Below are positions 11,964-21,720 of a stretch of DNA of 64,000 nucleotides, in pieces. How positions within the stretch are numbered: the first letter of the stretch is position 1; every line of letters begins with the position of its first letter. The notes under the pieces were generated by a model. The model was given only the letters and a program-made list of their open reading frames with translations, had not been told where the DNA came from and searched no databases. The position numbers and the translations under genes are program-made. Origin of the DNA: Chamaea fasciata (Eukaryota > Chordata > Aves > Passeriformes > Sylviidae); NCBI GenBank assembly GCA_029207755.1, contig JARCOQ010000016.1, positions 4,779,001 through 4,843,000 on the forward strand, read 5' to 3'.

Positions 11964-12643
11964 GTTTAGCACTGAGGATTTTTGAATCATGCTTCCACTC
12001 CAGCGGGTTCTTCAGGGTCACAAAGTGTTCATTCCATGAGTGGGAAGATGAATAGTTGCAAGAAGTGTTTTGTCACCCTGGGATAAAGCAGGACCATGTT
12101 GCCTGGGGGCACAACAGGAATGGCCTCCCTGATTCCCACTGTGCCAAGAGCGCTCAGGGGAGCAGCCAGAACTGCTGGCCAAGAAATGTTCTCATCTTTT
12201 AACATCTTCATCGTTACAGATATTTTCCTGAAAGCAAATGACTTGTCTGGAGTGAAGCCTCCCATTCCAGTGCCACAGGACAGAACTGAGCTGTGAGATC
12301 TGAAGTGCAGATTTGTTGGCACAGCTGCTCCTCTCCAAAACAGACAGTGAGAAGTGGCCACATCACCTGGAGGTGACCTCATCAAGGTGACTTTTCCCTC
12401 TGCTCAACATTAAAAATGCTGTTTCCTGCCAGAGTCCCATTCTCAGTCTCTTCTTCAATGAAAATACAAAGTTTTTTCACAGATATTTCTTACTCTTCGA
12501 TACGACTTTCCCCTCAGTGGGATATGGGAGACCTGGGTTTTGCAATCTGCATTTGCAGAACCTGGGCTTTACTTTCACCATCAGAGATCAGGTCTTATAT
12601 ACAGGATCAGAAAGTGCCACCTCGGTAAAGCTCATGATAAGCA
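11964..12643. other. Non-coding DNA after LTR
   Basis: Begins with the right copy of the 4-base target duplication (11964-11967). An open frame of about 118 codons on the minus strand (12029-12385) has no recognisable domain. Nothing else seen. Confidence 0.55.
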
Positions 12644-12671
12644 GAAAGAAGGGGGGGAAAAAAAAAAAAAA
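12644..12671 (+). repeat. G-run / poly-A tract
   Basis: A run of G followed by about 14 A. Simple low-complexity DNA that is likely to vary in length. Confidence 0.8.
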
Positions 12672-12834
12672 GGAAACAGTGAATTATTTCTATTGTTTTC
12701 ATATCACAGTAAGCTTTGAGAAATAAACAAAATATGTGTTTTGGGTTTTTTTTTTTCTCAAATCGCTTGTCAAGTTATGGCAAATTGTGAGTGTGTAGAG
12801 ATAAATTATTGGAACATTTTGTCTGAATTTGTAT

Positions 12835-12965
12835 GCATTGATATGCACACATGTATATAAACATGTGTATCAGTGTATCTGTGCACATGCAAGCAGATAA
12901 ATTATGTATGTGCATGTGTTTGTGTGGCTATATATACACACATAAGTATATACATGAATACATCC
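12835..12965. repeat. Degenerate TG/CA- and TA-rich tract
   Basis: An interrupted alternating purine-pyrimidine tract with repeated ACATGT, TGTGTG and TATATA blocks. It includes a perfect 7-base inverted repeat around 12847-12866 (CACATGT ... ACATGTG). It looks like a decayed dinucleotide microsatellite. The Cys/Met-rich open frame across it is an artefact. Confidence 0.7.
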
Positions 12966-15900
12966 AAGAAAGCAATTTTCCACAGCCTTTCTGTTGTTTA
13001 ACAATACTGAAATGCTGGCATTCAACAATCTAAATCCTCAGACGTGTTGGAGAAACGTAGATTTTAATGGTGTTAAATGAACCATTTAGCACAGAGGGCC
13101 TCTCACCTTCAGTGGCATGCTCTCAAAATGAAATCCAGTGTTCAGATACAATAATAAAAAGAAGAAAAACAATATTACCTGTTTAAAGAGAATATAAAAA
13201 TCCAATTAAGTTCTGAATTTTAATTTGCTTGCAAGCATGGGTTTGTTGCTCTGTGAAAAGAATGAAAATGTAAATGACATTTCTGTGTGTTATCTACATA
13301 ATCCAGAGGCTAAAATATCCTGTCATGCTTATTTTGTCTAGTGATGATAAAACTAAACAGTTTTAACTGAATTCCCTGTAAATGGGCAACTAATCAAAAA
13401 TGAACATCTTTATATTCTGATCTTCCGTTAATTTATGTACAAATGCTGCTATGAAGAGATTAGCTTTTGCAGGAGAGATTGAATTGTGCCTGGCAGCTGA
13501 CAGCAGTGCTGGGTTGTGGCACTTGGAGTGCTGTGGGTGGGAGAAGCTGGAGCCACCTTTCCCTGCTGGGCTGTGAACTCAGCCTGAGGCTGGGGGCAGC
13601 TCTGACTCCTTTGGCACCAGCCAAAGACACACAGAAATCTGTGCCCCAGTGTCACCACCCTCTCCTGGCCCCTCTCTCTGTGTCCCTGGGGGGTCACTCT
13701 GCTGTAATGTCTGACAGGGACGGGTGGCAGGATGAAAAGTGGTGACCTGGGGGTGCAGCAGAGACTCAGTGTGGCACCAGTGAAATCTGTTCCAGCCATG
13801 CCCGGGGCAAGAATAGTGCAGGAAACTCCGCTTCCATTGCAATTGAATATTCCTGCCTTTCCTTATTCCTTTGGGTTTGCTTCATTTGAGCTAAACAACA
13901 TAGAAAGAAACCCCATCTGTGCCTGGACTGTAAGTATCCAAATCAGCAATTAATTTGTGTCTAAATAAGGCTGTCACCCACTAGCCTGGCCTAGCAAAGA
14001 GAATGTCCTTGCAGGGAAAAAATAACCAAATATACTTTAATGCCCCCATGCCTCTGCAGGCTGGGCTCATCCAGCCGTGCCACACCCTGTATCCATGCTC
14101 TTGCTCTCCAAGGAGCATTGCCTCCTCCAGAATAAATCAGCACAACTTCAGATACTGAGGACGCAGACAAGGAAGGTAGTTTGTGTTCTTTATATTGATA
14201 TTTCATATATCGTTAGGAAAAGATATTTGACAAATTGCAAATTGAGTAGCATGGAACAAACCTGTGCAAGTGGTACCTGAAGAAGGTGAGGTGCTACATG
14301 AGGGTGGTGTAAGTCAGGTTACTCTCAGAGAATAACTTTTTGTGTGGTTTATAAAGATAATTTTAAACTGGAAAAAGGTGGAATGTCCAAGCCCACATTT
14401 TTTTAATAGACTTTTATGCCTAATAGTGGGATTAAAGATTCAAACAAAAGAGTCTGTTGGGTATTGATCTAGACTGAAAATTCCTGGTGTCTTAATTTTT
14501 AAATATCAACCTCTGTAATGATGGGTGCCCAGTCTGAAGGACATCCAGCCCTCCACTGCTGGGAAATCTGCTCCTTCTAAAACAGAGAGGCTGTTCGTAG
14601 GCTCTCCAGATCTGGATATCAGATGCAGAATAAATTATTAAATTGTTCTTCTGAGCTAAAATTGTACAGAAAACAGGGCTGTAAAACTACCAGAACCAAC
14701 AGGTGATAGGAAGCAGCTTTGTTCTCTTTTTCACAAGCTGTCTGTACTGCTCCTGGCCTTTAATCTCACCACAGACTCTGACCCCTTTGAACTGTTTATT
14801 ATTTTGCAGCTCTACAGCAGAGATGGGAACAGCATCACCTGAGCCCAGATCCTTCTGTTCTTCACAGAGTTGTGCACCCATTCTGCATTTCTCCAAGTTC
14901 AGACAGGTGGCAACTTTTATATCTCTTCATGTCCTGTAAAGTAATTAAAGGACAGCCAAGTAAGTTTTAGATGGAAGTAAAAAGTAATCTTGCCTTTTTT
15001 TTTTTCTGTATAGAGATTTTTTAGAATACTATTTATACTGTCTCTACTCCTAGAGCATTTCTGTTGTTCAAAGTTGTGTTTGTGAAAATAAGAAGCACTA
15101 TAAGCGTATGCAGAGATAGAAAACACCTTTAACATGACAAAGCTAATACTGCATGGTTTTAACCTTCTTTCATTTAAAACCTTAAAGCATCTCATTCAGC
15201 TTCTTACAGGAGATTTGTTATGCAAGAAACATCACCTTCAGCATCTCATATGAAACCACCAGGTGTTGTGCAGCCCTTCCATGTTCACCTCCTTCATGCC
15301 TCTTCAGAGGCAGCAAGTCAAAATTATCCACACGTGTTTGCAAACATACCACAAACGTGTTTTCATACTCACAAAAAATCAAATTACAAAAATCTGAAAA
15401 GCTGTGATGATGCAGACAGAATTTTCCCCAGTGCTTGGGTGTTTTTGTTCCTGCACACGCTCCCCAGGAGTGATGCATGGCAGCAAAGCCCAGCAGGTGC
15501 AGTCAGCAAAGCTGCTTTGCAAGCACTTCGCTCGCTGCTTGTGCTCCTGGAATTTAAGAACTTGAGCGTGCCCTTATTTTAAAAGCCAAACACTAAATTC
15601 AATCAGCAAAAGATTAAGCAGTGCCAGTGTATTCTGATACAGCTAAAAAAGAAGATAAAAAAATTCATCTTAAATGAGTTATTTGTGTTTGAATGTTGAC
15701 TCCCCAAGAAGGGGTGATAGTTATTTGTTGTAATTCTGTGGAGAGGGAGCATATGATCCTGAGCAGCACAGTGGTAGAACAGGACTGATTACTGAGCTCC
15801 GTTCTATTGAAACCAACTCAGTTTGCCAAAAAGTCATGCAGTGGGACTTGTCCTTATACTCTGCTACTTTTAATCCTGACTCAAACACTGCCCAGGAAGC

Positions 15901-18563
15901 AGCAGGTCTGGAAGGGTTTCAGAAGAGCTGATCTCTGTGTGCTGCCTCTCACGCTGCTCTCACCACCGACTGCAGGTCCCTCTCTGCTGTTTGTGACACA
16001 GTCTGTACAAATCTCACCCTGGCTGCTCACAGTCCTAGTGATCCCTTCCCAGAAAGAGCTCCAGCAGGTCACTGGAATTGTGTTCAGTCTGCAGGGCCCT
16101 GGAGCTGTTCCGAGTGCAGTTAAAGGCTGGGGGGACAAAACTGTTGTGCTGTGTGGACTCAGTAGATGATAATGGTCCTGCTGGGCTGGGGTGTTCCTCC
16201 TCCAGGAGTTTTGGGGCATGCCACAGTTGCACAGCAGAGCTTTTGACAGGACTTGAGGTCCCGCAGAAAGGACAGGGCTGGAGTGTATCTCCTGGAACAA
16301 AACGCAGGAGACCAACCCCAGCAGACAGCTCTGGAAAAAGGGTGGGCAAGAGGTTTTGAAGGGCACAGGAGAGTTCTGTGCTTCGAACCAGCTGATGGCA
16401 CCACGCTGGATCTGTTCATTTGCTGGTTCTGGCTGCTCCATTCCTGGATCCACGTCTCTGCCCACAGGGACAGAGGATCCTCTTGCCTCTCTGTGTGCTT
16501 GCAAAGGCAAGGACCTGGGGCTGAGACAGACCTACTGCCACCTCAGCCCTCTGTTAGACCAGGCCTGAGCAAGTCTGGATGTTTCTGAGATAATCTCTGC
16601 TTTATGCTGGCCTCAGACCCTCAACCCCTGCAGCCAAGGTGTGAGCTCACTGCTGATGGGGAAGATGTCACCACCCTGCATTTTGATGTCATGATGGGCA
16701 GTAAGTGCAGGCACTTGGCAAATTGTGAGTATTCCCAGCCAGTAAAGCCTGATTTCAATCATGGGTTTTAATGATATTATTCCATAAACTCTAAAGCAAA
16801 TAGATATGAAAATCTATGTTTGATCTTAGAGAACCTCTCAAGTGCCTGAGACTGAGAGTTTTGGGCCCAGTGGCTGAAGTTAAGCTAAATTAAGCACTGT
16901 TGAAATGCAGAGTAGGCAGGGAACAGCTTCCCTTTTGCAGTCCTGGCAGTGCAACTGCCTGTGCAAGGGGAAACCCTTTTCCATGTCAGAAGAACTGTAG
17001 TCTTTGAAATCTCCATCCTCTGTGTTATCTCCTTTAATCTATCCAACCATTCCTTTAGCACTGGAGTTTCAGTGTCACAGTACACCCTCGCTGTCCAATT
17101 CAGCTGTTAAATTTTCAGTATCAGCTTCCAAATTCCAGGATTTTTAAACTTGTTTATTTATTCTTTTTTAATTGAAGCTGGGGTTAAATTCATGTATCCT
17201 GCAATGCATTCATATATAGAACACAAATGACCTGTCTCTAATCACAGTGCTGCTTTTGATAAGAAAACAAAGGTAGCTGTGATATTCATCCAACTGAAGA
17301 TATCTGAAGTCTTTGGTGCTCTTCAGACTTGCACCATTTCTGTACTAAATGCTGTGAGCATCTATTTATGTGAAGACAGAGGGTAATTACAGAAAAAGTC
17401 TTTTCCACATAAATATATACTTTTTAATGCCACTTCAATCTATTTTCAGTTTAACTATATCATTTTACTATGTAAGCAGAACTTCTGGAATTTATTCGTA
17501 AGAGTCTTGTAACTACCTGATCCTAATATACCTAAAAATGTGTTTGCAACTTTCAGCTTAACACTGTGTGACTTCAATCCTGGCACTAAGCTCACCTGTC
17601 TCAGAGCTCAGCATCTCCCTGGGTGAGTGCAAGCTGACGCAGTTTTATCTTTTGTGAAGAACCCTTGATTTTCCCTACCAGCCAGAGAGTGAGAGGCAGG
17701 CTGCCCACAGAAGTTGTGATCAGAAATGGATGTGTCAGCTGTTATCACCAAACTTGCATGGATGTAATCATAGCTGCTGCTGAGTGCCAGAAGAAATTGG
17801 AATGTTTGCAGCTTTTCAGTGCAGCAGGAAGGAAACAATCACAAAGGAAATACAAACATACAGTCACGTGTAAAAATACATGGAGAAGGCACAGAAGTGG
17901 GCACCAGCGTGTGTGTTCACACCCAGATAAAGAGGATGCCAGAGGGAAAGAGCAGAAAACGTGTTTGCAGGTAGGAAATGTGACCAAAGAGGCAGAACAT
18001 ATGGAAGCAGAGCACAAGGTGGGGGTTTGCAGAGCAGAAGTGATGGCAACAGCCTTTCTGTTCCAGGGCTGAGCACGAGGATGTCAGGGTGTGTTCACTC
18101 CATAAGTTCTGGGTCTGGGCTGCGGGAAAACCACACACAAATCTGTGAGCTGTGCACTCTTATTATCGAGGCAGATAAAGCCAGGAGGAAGGGTTTGTGC
18201 TGATGGAGAAACACTCCACAGCATTTGGGAGTTCTAAGAGGAACAAACTGCTCAGAAACACTGATATGTTCAGTGAAGTTGATGTTGCAAGCAGGATGAA
18301 AGGGTCTAAATGGAGACAGAATTTTTTCTAAGGGGTGATACCAGGTGTGGGAATGGCCTCTTGGGTCTGTGTCTCCCTGCCACAGTCCCTTCTGCCAGTC
18401 CACTTATCCCCTTCTCTCTTTTCATTCCTGAAATTTTGTGACCTCCTGTGCATCCTCATGTGGTCTGACCGAGTTCTATCCCCTCACGTGCACAGTAAGT
18501 TCCTGCACTTCTTCTGACAATGAGGGTAATCTGAATTGTTCAGTTTTGTTCCTGTGAGGGCGT
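12966..18563. other. Non-coding DNA, nothing recognised
   Basis: About 5.6 kb with no gene identified. A GC-rich, CpG-poor stretch at 15880-16590 yields overlapping open frames on both strands, including about 209 codons on the minus strand (15881-16510). None has a recognisable domain. A short CR1-like phrase near 17690-17730 is too brief to call. Confidence 0.55.
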
Positions 18564-18610
18564 GGGGTTTTTTGTGGGTTTTTTTTGGGTTTTTTTTGGT
18601 TTTTTTTTTT
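18564..18610. repeat. T-rich (GGGTTTTTTT)n-like tract
   Basis: Repeated units of 2-4 G followed by 6-12 T, about 47 bases. This is low-complexity DNA, probably a degraded A-rich tail or microsatellite on the opposite strand. Confidence 0.8.
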
Positions 18611-19507
18611 GTCTATATGCTTCATGTCTATGCTCAAAGGACCAACCTGTCTATCTCTGGCTTACACGCAGTTCCAGCTGAACAGCACTAGGCTTCCAGC
18701 AGAAGGATTGAAAGAACAAAGAAAAAGGTTCATTTAATTTACCTTGAGGGATAGTTCATTTTTCAAATAGAGACAATTTGAAAAACACAAAGCACTATGC
18801 CAATACCTTAGTCGCTCTCAAAAACAAAATTAAGTCTTTCTTGGTAGAAAAATAAATGTCAATGCTGTGTACATTTGCATCCAGCAGCAATTCTGAAGCT
18901 AATTTCATAGTAACTGATAAGCTGCTATATTGCTATATTATGAGCATTGAAGCTTTAAACATTCCTGTCCAGGCCAGACTTGGCCCGACACCAAAGTGGT
19001 CATTTGCCATGTACCCTGCAGGCTGTACCCAGCAGGCTGGACAGTAATCAGAGCTGGCACACAGCTTCAACATTGATATTCACTGGTGGCTGAATACAGT
19101 TCAGAATATCGTGGACCAAAAATCCTAACTTACACAGGGCTGCTTAATGAAACCAAAAGCTGACCTGGAAAATATGAAACCACCCATCAGATTAGAAAAG
19201 AAGTCACCCTTTAAGCGGGAGACCATTAAGTAGCTGATAAATGGATGTTTCTATGACTGGGATTTCAGGATGCTAAATGTAAACCTATATCTTCCTTTTT
19301 GAGTGATGCTGATAAGTATCTTTATTCTCTATGAAAGTGACTGTGAGAGTAGCCAACAGAGAAAGGTGCACAGTGGTTTATCTGCCTGTCAGAAGGCTGT
19401 GGCTAGGCTGGCTTCATTCAGGCACTGTGGTAACTTAGTTATAAATGCAGAACCCCCATCAGCTGAGGTGCAGTGGGTTATTTTCATTGTCTGCCCTCCC
19501 AGTACAC
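18611..19507. other. Non-coding DNA, nothing recognised
   Basis: Mixed-composition unique-looking sequence with open frames under 75 codons. No repeat or RNA gene recognised. Confidence 0.55.
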
Positions 19508-19570
19508 TGGTCAGTACTCACTGACCACTGCTGGCGCTACAGAGATGCACACAGAGTGCGCTCTGTGTGC
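19508..19570. other. Two adjacent perfect short hairpins
   Basis: Hairpin 1 (19508-19527) has 8-base perfect arms, TGGTCAGT and ACTGACCA, around the loop ACTC. Hairpin 2 (19547-19570) has 10-base perfect arms, GCACACAGAG and CTCTGTGTGC, around the loop TGCG. They are 19 bases apart and both loops are 4 bases long. The pair ends 66 bases before a solo LTR. It does not fit the H/ACA or tRNA pattern. It may be a structured RNA, a protein-binding dyad pair or chance. Confidence 0.6.
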
Positions 19571-19630
19571 TCAGTGCCTGGTTGTGCAGTTCAGTCTGTG
19601 TCTGCAGTGCTGCTCTGCCCACTTAGGGCT

Positions 19631-19636
19631 GCTGCA
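19631..19636 (+). repeat. Left target-site duplication of LTR (GCTGCA)
   Basis: GCTGCA precedes the LTR and GCTGCC (19921-19926) follows it, matching at 5 of 6 positions. A 6-base duplication is typical of class II (ERVK-type) avian elements. The single mismatch is consistent with an old insertion. Confidence 0.6.
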
Positions 19637-19828
19637 TGTCGCCCTGATCTTTTACAGCCTTCTGATGTTTGCATTTTTGTAGTAGAGTTTTTCACGGATT
19701 GTCACGTAAACAAAGTGATGTTTACATTCCTCTCTGAAAGACGGACAATTGATAAACTTCTAGTTAGACCAGTGTGGTTGGAGAGGTGGCAGCTTTCATC
19801 CTCCAATCCCTGGTCGTTGCCCAAAATC

Positions 19829-19836
19829 TATATAAA
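19829..19836 (+). promoter_or_regulatory. LTR TATA box
   Basis: TATATAAA inside the ERVK-like LTR, 13 bases before the AATAAA hexamer and about 85 bases before the LTR end. This is plausible as the core of the LTR promoter. Present activity is unknown. Confidence 0.6.
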
Positions 19837-19848
19837 TCGACATAGGAA

Positions 19849-19854
19849 AATAAA
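19849..19854 (+). promoter_or_regulatory. LTR polyadenylation signal AATAAA
   Basis: Canonical hexamer downstream of the TATA box within the same LTR, consistent with a short R region. Confidence 0.65.
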
Positions 19855-19926
19855 CACCTCTCTTTTTACCCTGACGACGTGACTACGTGAGTGTCGTTCT
19901 TTTGGTGTCCTATAGCGACAGCTGCC

Positions 19927-20584
19927 AGGTAATTCACCTGTTTATTTCTGCTCCTTCTGGGAATTTCTACCAGGAGCTAATTTCTACCACAGGCTCTCGT
20001 TATTCTTTCTAGCTGGGCATCCCAGACTCCACACCTGCTGATGAACTCGTCCTTTCAATGTCAACGAGATGGCTTCAGAGGAACACTCCCACTGCAATTA
20101 CAGCGACAGCCTTGGCACCTTCAGGGCTGGGATGGAAACAGCCCTGGGCCATTCTCTGCAGTCTTTGCTTGAGAAAGACCAAAGTGAAGGACAGCTGAGT
20201 TTTGTCCTTGCAGGACACAGAAGGACACGTGTGCTCTGGGCTTTGCCAGATGGGCTCAAAGCTCTTCCACTTGGCTCCTGCTCTGAGCCCACCTCAGGAG
20301 GAGGCTGCTTCTCCCCGTGGACTCCCAGGTGAGGCTTTGGGAACCTTCCTGGTCATATCTGAATTCAGCAGCAGGGACTCTGCAGCCAAAAAATGACATC
20401 CATGAAGCCCTGCCTGCACCCTGGACCAGCACAAGGGTGGTCCATGGGGTTTTGTCGCATTCGCAAAGCGTTTCTCACCAATTCATGCAGTTTCTCTTCA
20501 GCTTAGCAGATCCTCTTCAGCTTTCTGCAGCAAGCAGGTGTTTCTCCATATTTCCAGTCTGTGAACTTCAAGAAATCCTAAAAT
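19927..20584. other. Non-coding DNA, nothing recognised
   Basis: Follows the right target duplication of the ERVK-like LTR. Short open frames on both strands (under 90 codons) show no recognisable domain. Confidence 0.55.
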
Positions 20585-21140
20585 AATTTGCCATTTTATA
20601 AATAAGTTATACAGGCTGTCATCACGAGCCTGTCACCACGCAGACAGATGCAAACATGCGCAATGTGTGCTGATACTGAGATCAGAATAAAGGCCATCTA
20701 AAAGCAATTACACTTCCAGGTATTAGGCAAACACAATTATTTTAATTGGCAGTCCAAAACAGTTGATAAAATAGATAATTAAAAAAGATTGACCTAAAGC
20801 TGATTTTAAATTACTCTGTAACGTGCACATAACTTATATAATTGCTCTCTCGTGACCCAGCCTCCATTAAAAAAGAAATTTCACCTAGGAAAAAGATTAC
20901 ATATGCAGAGCACGGTGATTAAAATAAATACTCATTCTCCTGAATGCTGGAAATTATGTGAGAAACTGCATTAAAAAGGAACAAATTAGCCTTGCATTGA
21001 AGACTATAGTGTGGTCTGTCAATTTAATAAATCACACTCAGGTGTTACTGAAATAGAACAGATGACAATGCACTAGCCCACAGAAATAGTAGATGACCTA
21101 ACATTTGTAGATATATAAAAATTAAGCTGGGAAAAGACAG
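20585..21140. promoter_or_regulatory. AT-rich block with homeodomain-type cores, enhancer candidate
   Basis: Compositionally distinct AT-rich block with many TAAT/ATTA cores (for example GCAATTACAC, ATAATTAAAAAAG, TTTTAATTGG), a GATTGACC motif and few repeats. Such blocks in gene deserts are often conserved developmental enhancers, but conservation cannot be judged from one sequence. The call is inference only. It ends at the CR1 fragment starting near 21144. Confidence 0.2.
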
Positions 21141-21143
21141 AAT

Positions 21144-21222
21144 AAGATCATGGAATCATTTAGTTTGGAAAGGGCCCTTAAGAATATGGAGTCCAACCAC
21201 TCACTAAGCCAGCACTGTCACG
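21144..21222 (-). mobile_element. CR1 LINE 3' fragment
   Basis: Reading the plus strand, AAGATCATGGAATCATTTAG is followed by TTGGAAAGGGCCCTTAAGA, then AGTCCAACCACTCACTAAGC and CAGCACTGTCA. This matches the antisense of the avian CR1 3' end (ATCATAGAATC..., GGTTGGAA..ACCT, AGTCCAACC..., CCAGCACTG). The element therefore lies on the minus strand with its 3' terminus at the left. Only about 80 bases remain, which is the usual 5' truncation. No open reading frame of the element is present. Confidence 0.85.
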
Positions 21223-21229
21223 TAGATGC

Positions 21230-21720
21230 TGAGATAATGGGGGACTTTGTTTTTCTTATTCAGAGTAACGGGGCTCCTAAATGACGTCGGGGGTCCTCTC
21301 CTGCCGTGAGCACTGAGCTCCGGGGGCAGCAGCTGCTGTGGAGGGATTGCATTTACACTGCACCAGGCAGAAAAGAGGCAAAGAGGAGCAAGAACTGCGG
21401 CACAGGCAGGTTAAAGGCCGGATTTCCGAATACGTTCAGTGCATCTTGATGAGGAAGATGGAAACCTTGGAGGAGTCTCAGGTGCTTTTTGTGACCAACT
21501 TCGAGGTCACACAAAGATGAAAAGCAAGTGTGTAGGCCTGAGGCCAAACTCGTGTCCTTAGTGCTGGGAGCGAGGTGGTCGTGTGGCCATGACTGAGCCG
21601 CACACAGCCGGGGTCAGCAGCGATTGCTGGGGAAGAAGAGCAGCTCTTGGTCTCACTCTGCAATGAGCACCCCTCCCTGCCTCACGTGCCGTGGGAGTGG
21701 CTCACAGACACGGTTTGTTT
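21230..21720. promoter_or_regulatory. CpG-enriched patch
   Basis: About 20 CpG in 490 bases by eye, well above the flanks, including a CRE-like TGACGTCG near 21283 and a CACGTG E-box near 21684. Short open frames on both strands have no recognisable domain. It could be a regulatory element or an insertion too young to have lost its CpGs. The latter is plausible because CR1 sequence abuts it on the left. Confidence 0.25.

Larger units (their letters stand above)
19637..19920 (+). mobile_element. Solo LTR, class II (ERVK-like), 284 bp
   Basis: The element starts TGTCGC and ends GCGACA, a perfect 6-base terminal inverted repeat, and is flanked by a near-perfect 6-base target duplication. A TATATAAA box lies at 19829-19836 and AATAAA at 19849-19854, giving plus-strand orientation with a compact U3/R arrangement. 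No internal retroviral sequence or partner LTR is visible, so it is a solo LTR. The 6-base duplication and short length suggest an ERVK-type (beta-like) retrovirus. The open frames crossing it are not coding. Confidence 0.85.

Noticed and set aside
15881..16510. Minus-strand frame of 209 codons
   Set aside because: Overlapped by open frames on both strands in the same GC-rich segment. No domain or splice context supports it.
17690..17730. Short CR1-like phrase (CAGGCTGCCCACAGAAGTTG)
   Set aside because: Only about 25 bases resemble the CR1 sense strand and the flanks do not continue the match.
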